64,000 bases of DNA. Origin: Pseudomonas fluorescens. GTDB lineage: Bacteria; Pseudomonadota; Gammaproteobacteria; Pseudomonadales; Pseudomonadaceae. The number at the start of each line of letters is the position of its first letter. The first letter of the stretch is position 1. A program made the translations under genes and the position numbers. Below, piece by piece: positions 37,859 to 46,905 of the stretch. The notes below the pieces were generated by a model that saw nothing but the letters and a program-made list of their open reading frames with translations, was not told where the DNA came from and searched no databases. Location of the stretch: assembly GCF_019212185.1 (NCBI RefSeq), contig NZ_CP078138.1, positions 2,772,501 to 2,836,500 on the forward strand, given 5' to 3'.

Positions 37859-37933
37859 TAGGGCGAGTCACTCCTTGTCGTGTGGGTCATGCAGGGGGAT
37901 GGATAAAGGGGCCGGCGTACCGGCCCCGATGAC

Positions 37934-39535
37934 TTAGTTCTGATTGGCGACGCCATAGAAGCTGCTGAGGCCGAAGGGGCTGATCTGGAAGTCCTTCACC
38001 GTGGTGCGCATTGGCTGGTAGACCGTGGAGTGGGCGACCGGGGTGATCGGCACCTGCGCCTTGAGCACATGCTGCGCTTCTTTATAGAGTGCAGTGCGCT
38101 GCTCCACGTCGGCGGTCGCCGCGGCGGCCTTGACCAGTTTTTCGTAGCCTGGATTGCACCACTTGGCGAAGTTGTTGCCGTTGACCGAGCTGCAGCTGTA
38201 GAGGGTGCCCAGCCAGTTGTCCGGGTCACCGTTGTCGCCGGTGAAGCCGATCAGCATGACGTCATGCTCGCTGTTGTGGGCGCGCTTGATGTACTCGCCC
38301 CATTCGTAGCTGGCGATTTTGGCCTTGATGCCGATTTTCGCCCAGTCGGCCTGGAGCATTTCCGCCATCAGCCTGGCGTTGGGGTTGTAGGGGCGCTGGA
38401 CTGGCATGGCCCAGAGGGTGATTTCCGTGCCTTCTTTCACCCCGGCAGCGCTCAGCAGTTCCCGGGCTTTCTGCGGGTTGTAGGCCGGGTCCTTGATGGT
38501 CTCGTCATAGGACCACTGGGTCGGCGGCAGGCCATTGACGGCCAGTTGGCCGGCGCCCTGGTACACGGCGTCGATGATCGCTTTCTTGTTGACCGCCATG
38601 TCCAGCGCCTGGCGCACTTCAAGCTGGTCGAACGGCTTGCGGGTGAAGTTGTAGGCGATGTAGCCGAGGTTGAAGCCCGGCTGACTGGGCATGCGGATGT
38701 TCTTGTCGGCCTGCAGCGGCTTGATGTCGGCCGGGCGCGGGAAGGCGGTGATCTGGCACTCGTTCTTCTTCAGCTTTTGCGTGCGCACCGAGGCGTCGGT
38801 GGTGATGGCGAAGATCAGGTTGTCGATCTTCACGTCTTCCGGCTTCCAGTAATCCTTGTTGCCCTTGTAGCGAATCTGCGCGTCTTTCTGGTATTTGCTG
38901 AACACGAACGGACCGGTGCCGATCGGCTTCTGGTTGATCTCCTGGGCCTTGCCTTCCTTGAGCAGTTGCTCGGCGTATTCGGCCGACTGGATCGAGGCAA
39001 AGCTCATGGCCATGTTCTGGATAAAGGCGGCGTCGACGTCCTTGAGCGTGAAGGCGACGGTGTGTTCGTCGAGTTTTTCCACCTTGGTGATTTTTTCGTT
39101 CATCCCCATGTCGGTGAAGTAGGGGAACTCGGTGGGGTAGGCCTTGCGGAACGGCATGTCCTTGTCGAGCATGCGGTTGAAGGTGAACAGCACGTCGTCG
39201 GCGTTGAATTCGCGGGTCGGCTTGAAGTAGTCGGTGGTGTGGAACTTGACCCCTTCACGCAGGTGGAAGGTGTAGGTCCGGCCATCGGTCGAAAGATCCC
39301 AGCGGGTGGCCAGCCCCGGGATGACTTTGGTGCCGCCACGCTCGAACTGCGAGAGACGGTTGAACACGGTTTCGGCCGAGGCGTCGAAGTCGGTGCCCGT
39401 GGTGTATTGACCCGGGTCGAACCCGGCCGGGCTGCCTTCGGAGCAGAACACCAGGTTGCTGGCGGCGTAGGTGCAGCCGGAGCCGAGGATCAGGCCAGTA
39501 GCGATCAGGGTTTTGAGCGTGGTTGTCTTGCGCAT
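37934..39535 (-). CDS. dppA: Dipeptide ABC transporter periplasmic binding protein DppA
   Basis: A 533-residue type 5 solute-binding protein with a Sec signal peptide (TLIATGLILGSGCTYAAS). The family features SNLVFCSEGSPAGFDPG, LATRWDLSTDGRTYTFHLR and GDNGDPDNWLGTLYSCSSVNG match DppA-type dipeptide receptors. The frame is intact, unlike the four transport genes that follow it. Two TTAAG-N5-CTTAA-like sites lie upstream at 39688-39718. It heads the dppABCDF operon. Confidence 0.94.
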   Translation of the reverse strand: MRKTTTLKTLIATGLILGSGCTYAASNLVFCSEGSPAGFDPGQYTTGTDFDASAETVFNRLSQFERGGTKVIPGLATRWDLSTDGRTYTFHLREGVKFHTTDYFKPTREFNADDVLFTFNRMLDKDMPFRKAYPTEFPYFTDMGMNEKITKVEKLDEHTVAFTLKDVDAAFIQNMAMSFASIQSAEYAEQLLKEGKAQEINQKPIGTGPFVFSKYQKDAQIRYKGNKDYWKPEDVKIDNLIFAITTDASVRTQKLKKNECQITAFPRPADIKPLQADKNIRMPSQPGFNLGYIAYNFTRKPFDQLEVRQALDMAVNKKAIIDAVYQGAGQLAVNGLPPTQWSYDETIKDPAYNPQKARELLSAAGVKEGTEITLWAMPVQRPYNPNARLMAEMLQADWAKIGIKAKIASYEWGEYIKRAHNSEHDVMLIGFTGDNGDPDNWLGTLYSCSSVNGNNFAKWCNPGYEKLVKAAAATADVEQRTALYKEAQHVLKAQVPITPVAHSTVYQPMRTTVKDFQISPFGLSSFYGVANQN

Positions 39536-39687
39536 GCGAACCTCATTGTTGTTATTTTTGAGGGCGGCAGATCAGGTCGTTCGTGGCTGGGGGGATGCAC
39601 CTGACCCTGCGGTTTTTCGGACCTTGGCTCGGGTGGTAGCGCAGAGGGGAGAAGGGAGCCTCGCGCCGACACCGGCCGAGGCAGAAT

Positions 39688-39718
39688 TTAAGTGAATCTA
39701 AAATTAAGTTCAACTTAA
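39688..39718. promoter_or_regulatory. Tandem operator-like sites upstream of dppA
   Basis: A perfect palindrome TTAAGTTCAACTTAA at 39704-39718 is preceded 16 bp away, centre to centre, by an imperfect copy TTAAGTGAATCTAAA at 39688-39702. The same half-sites recur between the XRE-cupin regulator and the peptidase gene. They are placed where a regulator could control dppA, and the XRE-cupin protein is the obvious candidate. The 361-nt gap 39536-39896 otherwise contains one REP pair. Confidence 0.6.
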
Positions 39719-39773
39719 ATTCAGTGGTGCTTACTTTTTGATTCAGAGGTCCCTTGGGGGAAACAACTCACCC

Positions 39774-39885
39774 CTGTGGGAGCGAGCCTGCTCGCGAAAA
39801 ACGTTAACGATTACGCGAGCTGTCTGGGTGTGCGCGGCGGTCTCGGGGCCTTCGCTGCGATGCGGCGGCCCGACAAGCCAGCTCC
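39774..39885. repeat. REP pair between dppA and the XRE-cupin gene
   Basis: GTGGGAGCGAGCCTGCTCGCG at 39776-39796 and a right-hand CGACAAGCCAGCTCC ending at 39885 form the two ends, around a GATGCGGCGGCC core like that at 33855-33907. It is in the same stem family as the tandem array at 22227. Confidence 0.65.
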
Positions 39886-39896
39886 AGCCAGTGCCC

Positions 39897-40463
39897 TCAG
39901 CCCGCGGGATGGTCGTCCAGCAAACCACCCATGGTGGTCACCACCAGCACTTCGGCCACCTCATCCCCAGCGTTGGCAATGGAGTGCGGCTTGGTCGAAT
40001 CGAAATGCACCGAACCGCCCGGGCCGAGCGGGTAGGGATGGCCTTCGATGGTGTAGACGATGTGTCCGCAGAGCACGTAGGTGAATTCGGCGCCGTCGTG
40101 GGAGATCAGCTCGGACTGGTAACCCACCGCCATGGTCATCTTCATCGCGTTGAGCAGATTGCCCGGGAAGCTGCTGGACAGGCGCTCGTACACCAGCGGC
40201 TGGTTGCCAATGGAGTAACGCACCCGCTGGCCCGGGTGGGAGTCCGGCTGGGGCTGGGTCGGCTGGTCGAACAGGGTATTGAGGGGAATGCCCAGGGAGC
40301 CGGCGATGCGCGCCAACGAGGAAATCGACACGCCAGTGAGGTTACGCTCCGCCTGCGACAGGAAGCTGGCGGTGAGGCCTGCTTCGGAGGCGACTTGGTT
40401 CAGGGTCTTGTTGGCGGCGCGACGGTAGCGACGCAGCCGTTCCCCGATCTGCTCTTCAGTCAT
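39897..40463 (-). CDS. XRE-family regulator with C-terminal cupin sensor domain
   Basis: A 188-residue regulator: an N-terminal lambda-repressor-like HTH (about residues 8-65; TLNQVASEAGLTASFLSQAE) and a C-terminal cupin (about 110-180; SHDGAEFTYVLCGHIVYTIE, GGSVHFDSTKPHSIAN). Proteins of this type bind a small metabolite in the cupin and control nearby transport or catabolic genes. It lies between dppA and a divergent M24 peptidase gene, both preceded by the same TTAAG-N5-CTTAA sites, so it probably controls peptide uptake and breakdown together. Confidence 0.92.
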   Translation of the reverse strand: MTEEQIGERLRRYRRAANKTLNQVASEAGLTASFLSQAERNLTGVSISSLARIAGSLGIPLNTLFDQPTQPQPDSHPGQRVRYSIGNQPLVYERLSSSFPGNLLNAMKMTMAVGYQSELISHDGAEFTYVLCGHIVYTIEGHPYPLGPGGSVHFDSTKPHSIANAGDEVAEVLVVTTMGGLLDDHPAG

Positions 40464-40539
40464 TGGCGTGGCTCGTGATCACAAAGGCGCCAGTATAACG
40501 GGCGACGCCTCGCAGAAAAGGCTTTTCGCCTCGCGGAAA

Positions 40540-40588
40540 TTAAGTGTGACTGAAAAGACGCCTTGACGATTATTTAAGTCGGGCTTAA
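40540..40588. promoter_or_regulatory. Paired operator-like sites between the XRE-cupin and M24 peptidase genes
   Basis: TTAAGTCGGGCTTAA at 40574-40588 has the same perfect half-sites as the dppA palindrome. TTAAGTGTGACTGAA at 40540-40554 is an imperfect copy. They occupy the divergent promoter region (40464-40623), so one set could control both the regulator itself and the peptidase. Confidence 0.6.
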
Positions 40589-40623
40589 ATTTCTGCCGGC
40601 GCAACATCACTTGGGAGAACGCG

Positions 40624-41841
40624 ATGACAGTGGGTGTAGGTGGCAAAACTGCGGAACAGGCGCTGGCTGGCCTGACGAACATGACTGCGGGCATGCAGCC
40701 CATTGACCTCGATGAATACCAGGCACGCATCGCCAAGGCCCAGGGCCTGATGCGCGAGCAGGGCATTGCCGCCCTCTACCTCAATGCCGGCAGCAACCTG
40801 CGCTACTTCACCGGGGTCAAGTGGAGCCCGAGCGAACGCATGGTCGGCGCGATACTGCCCGCCCATGGCCCGCTGGCCTACATCGCCCCGGCGTTTGAAG
40901 AAGGCACCATCCGCGATTTCCGCGAGGTCGACGGGGTCATCCATGGTTGGCAGGAACACGAGAACCCCTACCGCCTGCTGCTCGACATTTTCGCCGGCTT
41001 GGGCATCGCCGCCGACGCGGTGGTGGGTCTGTGTCCGTCCCTGGCGTTCTTTATGTTCGACGGCATCCGTCGCCTCGGATCAGGCTTCGAGTTCGTCGAC
41101 GGGTCTTGCGTGATCAACCCGTGCCGCTATCACAAATCCGCGACGGAACTGGCGCTGATGCAGCGCGCCAAGGACATGACCCTGGAAGTGCAAAAGGCCG
41201 CCGCCAGCATCCTGCGCGCCGGCATCAGCACCACCGAGGTCGCCGAGTTCATCCGCGAGGCGCACCGCAAGGTCGGCGCCCCGGGCTCGACCTTCTGCAT
41301 CGTGCTGTTCGGCGAGGCCAGCGCTTTCCCCCACGGGGTGAAACACGCGCAGGTGCTCAAGGACGGCGACATGGTGCTGATCGACACCGGCTGCCTGCTC
41401 CACGGCTACCAGTCGGATATCACCCGCAGCTACGTGTTCGGCAACCCGAGCGAGCGTCAGCGCGCCCTGTGGAACCTGGAAAAAACCGCCCAGCAGGCCG
41501 CCTTCGACGCTGCGCGCCTGGGCCACGCCTGCGAAGCAGTGGATGCCGCTGCACGCCTCAGTCTGGAGGCTGCCGGCCTCGGACCGGACTACCAACTGCC
41601 CGGCCTGCCGCACCGCACCGGCCACGGCATCGGCCTGGACATTCACGAAGGGCCGTACCTGGTGCGCGGTGACCAGACGCCGCTGGCCGAAGGCATGTGC
41701 TTCTCCAACGAGCCGATGATTTGTGTGCCGGGGGAGTTCGGCATTCGCCTGGAGGATCACTTCTACATGACCGCCACTGGCCCGCGCTGGTTTACCCAGC
41801 CGAGCCATAGCGTGGACGATCCATTCGGGTTGCAGGCCTGA
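40624..41841 (+). CDS. M24-family metallopeptidase (Xaa-Pro dipeptidase/aminopeptidase-like)
   Basis: A 405-residue creatinase/prolidase-fold protein. The N-terminal creatinase_N domain (about 25-175) precedes the pita-bread catalytic domain. The five metal ligands can be read: Asp in LIDTGC, Asp in YQSDITRSY, His in HRTGHGIGLD, Glu in SNEPMI and Glu in RLEDHFY. Such enzymes cleave X-Pro dipeptides or related imido/amide bonds. Next to a dipeptide importer and under what look like the same operators, it probably degrades imported peptides. A perfect hairpin follows the stop codon. Confidence 0.92.
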   Translation: MTVGVGGKTAEQALAGLTNMTAGMQPIDLDEYQARIAKAQGLMREQGIAALYLNAGSNLRYFTGVKWSPSERMVGAILPAHGPLAYIAPAFEEGTIRDFREVDGVIHGWQEHENPYRLLLDIFAGLGIAADAVVGLCPSLAFFMFDGIRRLGSGFEFVDGSCVINPCRYHKSATELALMQRAKDMTLEVQKAAASILRAGISTTEVAEFIREAHRKVGAPGSTFCIVLFGEASAFPHGVKHAQVLKDGDMVLIDTGCLLHGYQSDITRSYVFGNPSERQRALWNLEKTAQQAAFDAARLGHACEAVDAAARLSLEAAGLGPDYQLPGLPHRTGHGIGLDIHEGPYLVRGDQTPLAEGMCFSNEPMICVPGEFGIRLEDHFYMTATGPRWFTQPSHSVDDPFGLQA

Positions 41842-41861
41842 GGAGAGGCGGGTTCCCGGCG

Positions 41862-41888
41862 GACGCAGCGCACTCCTGGCGCTGCGTC
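41862..41888 (+). terminator. Hairpin terminator after the M24 peptidase gene
   Basis: GACGCAGCGC (41862-41871) pairs perfectly with GCGCTGCGTC (41879-41888) around a 7-nt loop, 20 nt after the stop codon. There is no T-run, as in several other hairpins of this window. Confidence 0.6.
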
Positions 41889-42445
41889 TCGTGAAGCGCC
41901 GATGAACGAACCGTCGCGCCGTTGTAAGTGCCGAAGAAGAATAAGAAGTACAGCAGCCTGCACGGTTGCCATTACGCCCCTGGTCCTGGAGTTGATTCTG
42001 CATCTTGCCGAAGAGCAAACGGCTTCCTTTCTCGAGAGCAAAAACGCGCGACTGGTTGCAGTGCATTCATCACGATGTTCAAGAGAGCATTGGGTAAATC
42101 GCCTACACAGCATTTTTCCTCGCTGGGTACACATTTGACTGAGTGATTTCAGCCAAATCCGCCAGCTCAGGATTATTTCGTTCCCTGGTATTCGTGCAAG
42201 GAAATGCCGTGAATAAGTGGCTGGTTCTGAAAGGGGGAGGTGGCTGAAAAAGCTGGAAAAAGGGCAGGAGCTGTCTTCCTCGGTCGGCAGTTAACGGTCA
42301 AAAAATGAGACGGTGGACATTACCCACGCCAAAGCGCTAGCGTCTGCTCCTTCAATTCGAGGGCTACACTATCGCCGGTGCGTCGTGGAGCTTTGGGAAA
42401 CCGTATTTGGCCTGCTGACAGCGTTCGCAACGGAAGAGGTCGAAA
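41889..42445. other. Gene-free stretch before chrA
   Basis: About 560 nt with only short open frames lacking ribosome-binding sites or recognisable motifs. It must contain the chrA promoter. No repeat, RNA gene or regulatory site could be named. Confidence 0.5.
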
Positions 42446-43816
42446 ATGCTTGATCCCACCTGCGCAACAAACGGACAGCCGCCACCTCAGGCGACTCAGC
42501 ACTCGGTTGGCCTCTATCAAGCCTTCCTGTTCTGGCTCAAGTTGGGCTTCATCAGCTTTGGCGGGCCGGCCGGGCAGATTTCGATCATGCACCAGGAGCT
42601 GGTGGAGCGTCGGCGCTGGATCAGTGAGAAGCGCTTTCTCCACGCGCTGAACTACTGCATGTTACTGCCTGGCCCTGAGGCCCAGCAGCTTGCCACCTAC
42701 ATCGGCTGGCTCATGCACCGTACCTGGGGCGGGGTGATTGCTGGCGCCTTGTTCGTGTTGCCGTCGCTGTTCATCCTGATCGGGTTGTCCTGGATCTACG
42801 TCGCCTTTGGCGAAGTGCCGGTGGTTGCCGGGGTGTTCTATGGCATCAAGCCAGCGGTCACAGCGATTGTCGTTCACGCGGCCTACCGGATTGGCTCGCG
42901 AGCCCTGAAGAATGGCAGGCTGTGGGGCATGGCAGGGGCCTCGTTCGTGGCCATCTTCGCCCTCAACGTGCCGTTCCCGCTGATCGTGCTGATGGCAGCC
43001 ATCATTGGTTATGTTGGCGGGCGCATCGCCCCGGACACATTTGTCATCGGTGGCGGTCATGGCGCCGCGCAGAGCAGCTATGGCCCGGCCCTGATCGATG
43101 ACGACACCCCGGCGCCCGAACACGCCCGTTTCAGTTGGGGGCATCTGCTGCGTCTGCTGCTGGTCGGTGCCGCACTGTGGCTGTTGCCGATGGGGCTGCT
43201 GACGTTGTCGTTTGGCTGGGATGGCACGCTGACGCAGATGGGCTGGTTCTTCACCAAGGCCGCATTGATGACCTTTGGCGGCGCGTACGCAGTGTTGCCC
43301 TACGTCTACCAGGGTGCGGTCGGGCACTATGGCTGGCTGACGCCGACCCAGATGATCGATGGTCTGGCCCTGGGGGAAACCACCCCTGGGCCGCTGATCA
43401 TGGTGGTCGCCTTCGTTGGCTTTCTCGGTGGCTATGTGTACCCGATGTTTGGAGCGCAGCACCCATTCCTCGCCGGCGCAGTCGCGGCGAGTCTGGTGAC
43501 CTGGTTCACCTTCCTGCCGTCGTTCCTGTTCATCCTCATCGGTGGTCCGTTGGTGGAGTCGACCCACAATGAGCTGAAATTCACTGCACCGCTGACGGGG
43601 ATTACGGCCGCAGTGGTGGGCGTGATCCTCAACCTCGCGATGTTCTTCGGCTACCACGTGCTGTGGCCCAAGGGCTTGAGCGGGACGTTTGACTGGCCTT
43701 CGGCGCTGATCGCGGTGGCAGCAGCGGTGGCGTTGTTGCGCTTCAAGCGAGGTGTGATTGAGGTGCTGTTCGCCTGCGCATTGGCCGGCCTGACAGTCCA
43801 CCTGGTGCGTGGATGA
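42446..43816 (+). CDS. chrA: Chromate transporter (ChrA, long two-domain form)
   Basis: A 456-residue inner-membrane protein made of two homologous CHR domains. The N-terminal repeat has FWLKLGFISFGGPAGQISIMH and YCMLLPGPEAQQLATYIGW; the C-terminal repeat has FFTKAALMTFGGAYAVLPYV and MIDGLALGETTPGPLIMVV. These FGGP/PGPEAQQ and FGGAY/TTPGP pairs are the family signature. The long form expels chromate driven by the membrane potential. ATG 42446 follows GGAAGAGG. It stands alone, without chrB. Confidence 0.93.
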   Translation: MLDPTCATNGQPPPQATQHSVGLYQAFLFWLKLGFISFGGPAGQISIMHQELVERRRWISEKRFLHALNYCMLLPGPEAQQLATYIGWLMHRTWGGVIAGALFVLPSLFILIGLSWIYVAFGEVPVVAGVFYGIKPAVTAIVVHAAYRIGSRALKNGRLWGMAGASFVAIFALNVPFPLIVLMAAIIGYVGGRIAPDTFVIGGGHGAAQSSYGPALIDDDTPAPEHARFSWGHLLRLLLVGAALWLLPMGLLTLSFGWDGTLTQMGWFFTKAALMTFGGAYAVLPYVYQGAVGHYGWLTPTQMIDGLALGETTPGPLIMVVAFVGFLGGYVYPMFGAQHPFLAGAVAASLVTWFTFLPSFLFILIGGPLVESTHNELKFTAPLTGITAAVVGVILNLAMFFGYHVLWPKGLSGTFDWPSALIAVAAAVALLRFKRGVIEVLFACALAGLTVHLVRG

Positions 43817-43991
43817 AACCGGCGGATCAGCTCAGCGGGGCTTCTCCGCGTCAAGGGCCGTGGCGGCGCGATGCCCCTCGTTGATCGGGTAAAGCCAAGG
43901 CGCGCGACCTCTGTAATAATGATGGGCATTGCGGCGCGAGGGCCTATCGAGTGCTCGTGCCACCATCGGCAATTTGGCTTTGGAGGACTCC

Positions 43992-44651
43992 ATGCGTGAC
44001 ATTATTGACGGCTTTCTGCGCTTTCAGCGCGAGGTTTACCCGCAGCGGGTCGAACTGTTCAAGCAACTCGCCACGACACAAAATCCAAAGGCGTTGTTCG
44101 TCACCTGCTCGGACAGCCGGGTGGTGCCCGAGCTGCTGACGCAGCGCGAACCGGGCGAACTGTTCGTGATTCGCAACGCGGGTAACATTGTGCCGTCCTA
44201 TGGTCCGGAGCCAGGCGGCGTCTCGGCCACCGTCGAATATGCCGTCGCCGTGCTCGGCGTGGAAGACATCGTGATTTGCGGTCACTCGGACTGCGGTGCC
44301 ATGGGCGCGATTTCGCGCTGCACCTGTCTGGATCATATGCCGGCGGTCGCCAACTGGCTGCGCCACTCGGACGCTGCGAAAGCGATCAACGCGGCCCATG
44401 AATTCGACTCGCCTCGGGCCAAGCTCGACGGCTTGGTGCGCGAAAACGTCATCGCGCAGTTGGCGAACCTGCGCACCCATCCCTCGGTGGCACTGGCGCT
44501 GGAGCAGGGCCGCATGAATCTGCACGGCTGGGTTTACGACATCGAGGCAGGCTGCATCGATGCGCTGGATGGTGCGACACGCAAGTTCGTGTCACTGGCG
44601 GATTCGCCGACCACCGTGGCGATCGCTGCGCGTAACGGCAAACAGATGTAA
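43992..44651 (+). CDS. Beta-class carbonic anhydrase
   Basis: A 219-residue beta-CA. Zinc ligands are in the two standard motifs: CSDSRV (Cys and the Asp/Arg dyad) and [11 protein letters not shown] (His and Cys). It interconverts CO2 and bicarbonate in the cytoplasm. The ATG at 43992 ([11 protein letters not shown]) has GGAGGA just upstream; an in-frame extension to 43929 is discarded. It is 175 nt downstream of chrA and transcribed the same way, but co-transcription is uncertain. Confidence 0.94.
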   Translation: MRDIIDGFLRFQREVYPQRVELFKQLATTQNPKALFVTCSDSRVVPELLTQREPGELFVIRNAGNIVPSYGPEPGGVSATVEYAVAVLGVEDIVICGHSDCGAMGAISRCTCLDHMPAVANWLRHSDAAKAINAAHEFDSPRAKLDGLVRENVIAQLANLRTHPSVALALEQGRMNLHGWVYDIEAGCIDALDGATRKFVSLADSPTTVAIAARNGKQM

Positions 44652-44761
44652 TGGCAACAGGCAGGAGAGGGTGGTTGCTCAAGGTCGCGCCCATGCGGGC
44701 GGACCTTGAGCACGTCGATGGGATCGGGCGTGAATAGTTGGCCGAGGGGCTGCAGACGGTA

Positions 44762-45976
44762 TCACCCCTTGGTCAGATCAACCAACGGCGTCTGCCGCAC
44801 CTCGGTCTCGCGCCCGGCCTGAATCTCGCTCACCTGCTTCAAGGCCTTGTCCACCGCGGCCTTATCCGACAACAAGCTGTAGCTGATGCGGAACTGCTTG
44901 TGCTCCTTCGGCCCAATGGTCGGAACCAGGTTCAGTGGCCGCTGATAACGGCGGTTGTAGGAAAAACTGGTTCCCGGCTCCAGCCCCGTGACATATCCCT
45001 GGCCTTGGGTGTCGGTGTTTTTCCAGAGAGAGAACACCGGCAGTGTCTGCGTATTGAAGCCGACCGAAACGCCCAGGCTGCCGGCCTGGTTGTGCAGCAC
45101 GGTCAAGGTATCGCCCTTGGCATCGGCATAGGGCACTACGTTGTAGACCGTTTCGTCGTAGTCCTTGGTCGGTGCGCGGTAGGTTTGCCAGTCCGGCAGA
45201 TCGCCCTTGGCCTTGTCGTTGAACGGCGACACCTGTTTCACCGGCGCGGCGAAGCGAGCGCCTTGCTCGAGGAATGGGGTACTGAAGTTGCTGTGATACA
45301 GCGCCTGGTATTCCTTCGGATAGTCGCCGTTGTTGGTCAGCGTGTCGTTGAGGGCGAACGTCACGCTGCCGGGTTCGGTAACCAGTTCGGTCGCGACGGA
45401 GAAGTCGACTTTCTTGAACGCCTGCTCTTTCAGTTCGCCGCGCAGGGTGATGGCGTACGGTGGCTTTTCATCAATGTGCAGGGTGACTTTGTTCGCCGGA
45501 ATGTTGGCAGCCCGACCGTGCAGGGTCAGCAGTTCGCCGTTGTCGATACCCGGGTGGCCGACCCATTCGTAGCCGCAGCGGGTCACCAGTTCATTGAAAC
45601 CTTCCAGCCAGCCCAGACCACCGCGGCCATTGAGTTCGATGAAGGCCGGATTGACCACCTCCTTGACCGGCGAATCCCAGCCCATGCGCACCTGGCCGAC
45701 CGAGGCCTGCAAGACGTTCATGCCGCGTGTCGGCACCACCGAGAGTTTCATCGTGCCGTTATCGATGTCGACAATGCTCACGCCCTCCTGCCGACCGCCG
45801 TGCAAGGTGCGCAGCGACACGCTGAAGGGTTTGTCGGTTTTAATGCCGAGTTGCTGGCTGGTGATCTGCCAGTTCTGTGCAGCTTTGTCGGTGTCGAGCA
45901 GAACGTAATCCCAGGCCATGGCGTGGGAGGCGGCGGACAGTGCACTGAGGGCAACAACGAGTTTGAGCGGGGTCAT
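44762..45976 (-). CDS. Exported aldose 1-epimerase-like protein (DUF4432)
   Basis: A 404-residue protein with a signal peptide (LVVALSALSAASHAMAW). The mature part has the beta-sandwich galactose-mutarotase-like pattern of DUF4432: VVPTRGMNVLQA, GRGGLGWLEGFNELVTRCG, ALYHSNFSTPFLEQG. These proteins bind a sugar ring, but the substrate of most members is not established. The periplasmic location is notable because many relatives are cytoplasmic. It is isolated between convergent and divergent neighbours. Confidence 0.85.
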   Translation of the reverse strand: MTPLKLVVALSALSAASHAMAWDYVLLDTDKAAQNWQITSQQLGIKTDKPFSVSLRTLHGGRQEGVSIVDIDNGTMKLSVVPTRGMNVLQASVGQVRMGWDSPVKEVVNPAFIELNGRGGLGWLEGFNELVTRCGYEWVGHPGIDNGELLTLHGRAANIPANKVTLHIDEKPPYAITLRGELKEQAFKKVDFSVATELVTEPGSVTFALNDTLTNNGDYPKEYQALYHSNFSTPFLEQGARFAAPVKQVSPFNDKAKGDLPDWQTYRAPTKDYDETVYNVVPYADAKGDTLTVLHNQAGSLGVSVGFNTQTLPVFSLWKNTDTQGQGYVTGLEPGTSFSYNRRYQRPLNLVPTIGPKEHKQFRISYSLLSDKAAVDKALKQVSEIQAGRETEVRQTPLVDLTKG

Positions 45977-46081
45977 GGCGGCAGCCTTTCTTGGAGTTGT
46001 GGCGATTTTATAAACCGGGTTAAACGATTCAGTAAGCGTAAAATCGACATGTCAGGCGACGCACATGCCGCACCTCCACCG

Positions 46082-46456
46082 CTAGTTGCCCCGTCCTCCC
46101 GCAAATGACCACTCATCGCTGGCCGTGGTGGTGATGACCACCATCACATCCTCTGCGTTCAGCCCCGTGGCCCGCCCCAGCTTCTCGACCAGATCGCGGT
46201 AAAAGCGCTGTTTCGTCTCAGCACTTCGTGGACGGCCAGCGGTGATCGCGATCAGCACAAAGTCATGGCTGCGCGGTCCGCCCAGGTAGTGGGGATCAAA
46301 TATCAGTTCGCCGGCCGCATGCTGGTGAATGACCTGAAACCGGTCAGTCTTCGGCACTTCGAAGCTCTCGACCAGGGCCTCGTGTAATCCCTCGGACAAT
46401 GCCCGCAGATACTCCGCAGACTTCCCCTGGTGCAATGAAATTCGGGCAAAGGGCAT
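46082..46456 (-). CDS. Tautomerase-family protein
   Basis: A 124-residue protein starting Met-Pro (MPFARISLHQGKS) from ATG 46456 with AGGAG nine bases upstream; Pro at position 2 becomes the N-terminal catalytic base of the 4-oxalocrotonate tautomerase superfamily. The length and FDPHYLGGPRSHDFVLIAI fit the tautomerase_2 group. It follows the CMD-family gene by 6 nt and is surely co-transcribed. Confidence 0.88.
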   Translation of the reverse strand: MPFARISLHQGKSAEYLRALSEGLHEALVESFEVPKTDRFQVIHQHAAGELIFDPHYLGGPRSHDFVLIAITAGRPRSAETKQRFYRDLVEKLGRATGLNAEDVMVVITTTASDEWSFAGGRGN

Positions 46457-46462
46457 CAACCG

Positions 46463-46798
46463 TTACTCCTGACAAGTTGGCTGGCAAGCCTGTAGTTCAC
46501 TGAGCAGGTTCAGCGCCGACGCAGCGGTTGGCCATCCGGAGTAAAACGCCAGATGGGTGATGACTTCCGCCAGTTCATCGACAGCCAGACCATTGTCCCG
46601 CGCACGTTTGAAATGGAAGGGCAGTTGCTCCAGACGGTACAGCGCCACCAAGGCGGCCACCGTCACCAGACTGCGATCCCGGGGCTTGAGTTGTGGACGG
46701 TTCCACATGTCGGCAAACAGCACCTTGTCGGTGAGTTCGGTAAATTTTTGCGGGTAGCTACTCGGGCTGTCCGGCCCGTTGACTGTTGATGCACTCAT
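46463..46798 (-). CDS. Carboxymuconolactone decarboxylase-family protein
   Basis: A 111-residue all-helical AhpD/CMD-like protein from ATG 46798 (GAGGAA upstream). It shows WNRPQLKPRDRSLVTVAALV and the helix DELAEVITHLAFYSGWPTA. It lacks the CXXC redox pair of AhpD, so a peroxidase role is unlikely. It is the first gene of a two-gene operon with the tautomerase, divergent from a LysR regulator. Confidence 0.9.
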   Translation of the reverse strand: MSASTVNGPDSPSSYPQKFTELTDKVLFADMWNRPQLKPRDRSLVTVAALVALYRLEQLPFHFKRARDNGLAVDELAEVITHLAFYSGWPTAASALNLLSELQACQPTCQE

Positions 46799-46905
46799 GT
46801 TTATTTCCTCGGTGATTGGCGATGACGGAGAAAAATTAACAAGTCGCAACCATTCCGAATATCAGATTTAATGGCGCTCATCATCCTGTTTTAGTGGACT
46901 ATCCA

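Noticed and set aside
41902-42146. Short open frames of about 70-80 codons before chrA
   Set aside because: No ribosome-binding site, hydrophobic signal or recognisable motif.
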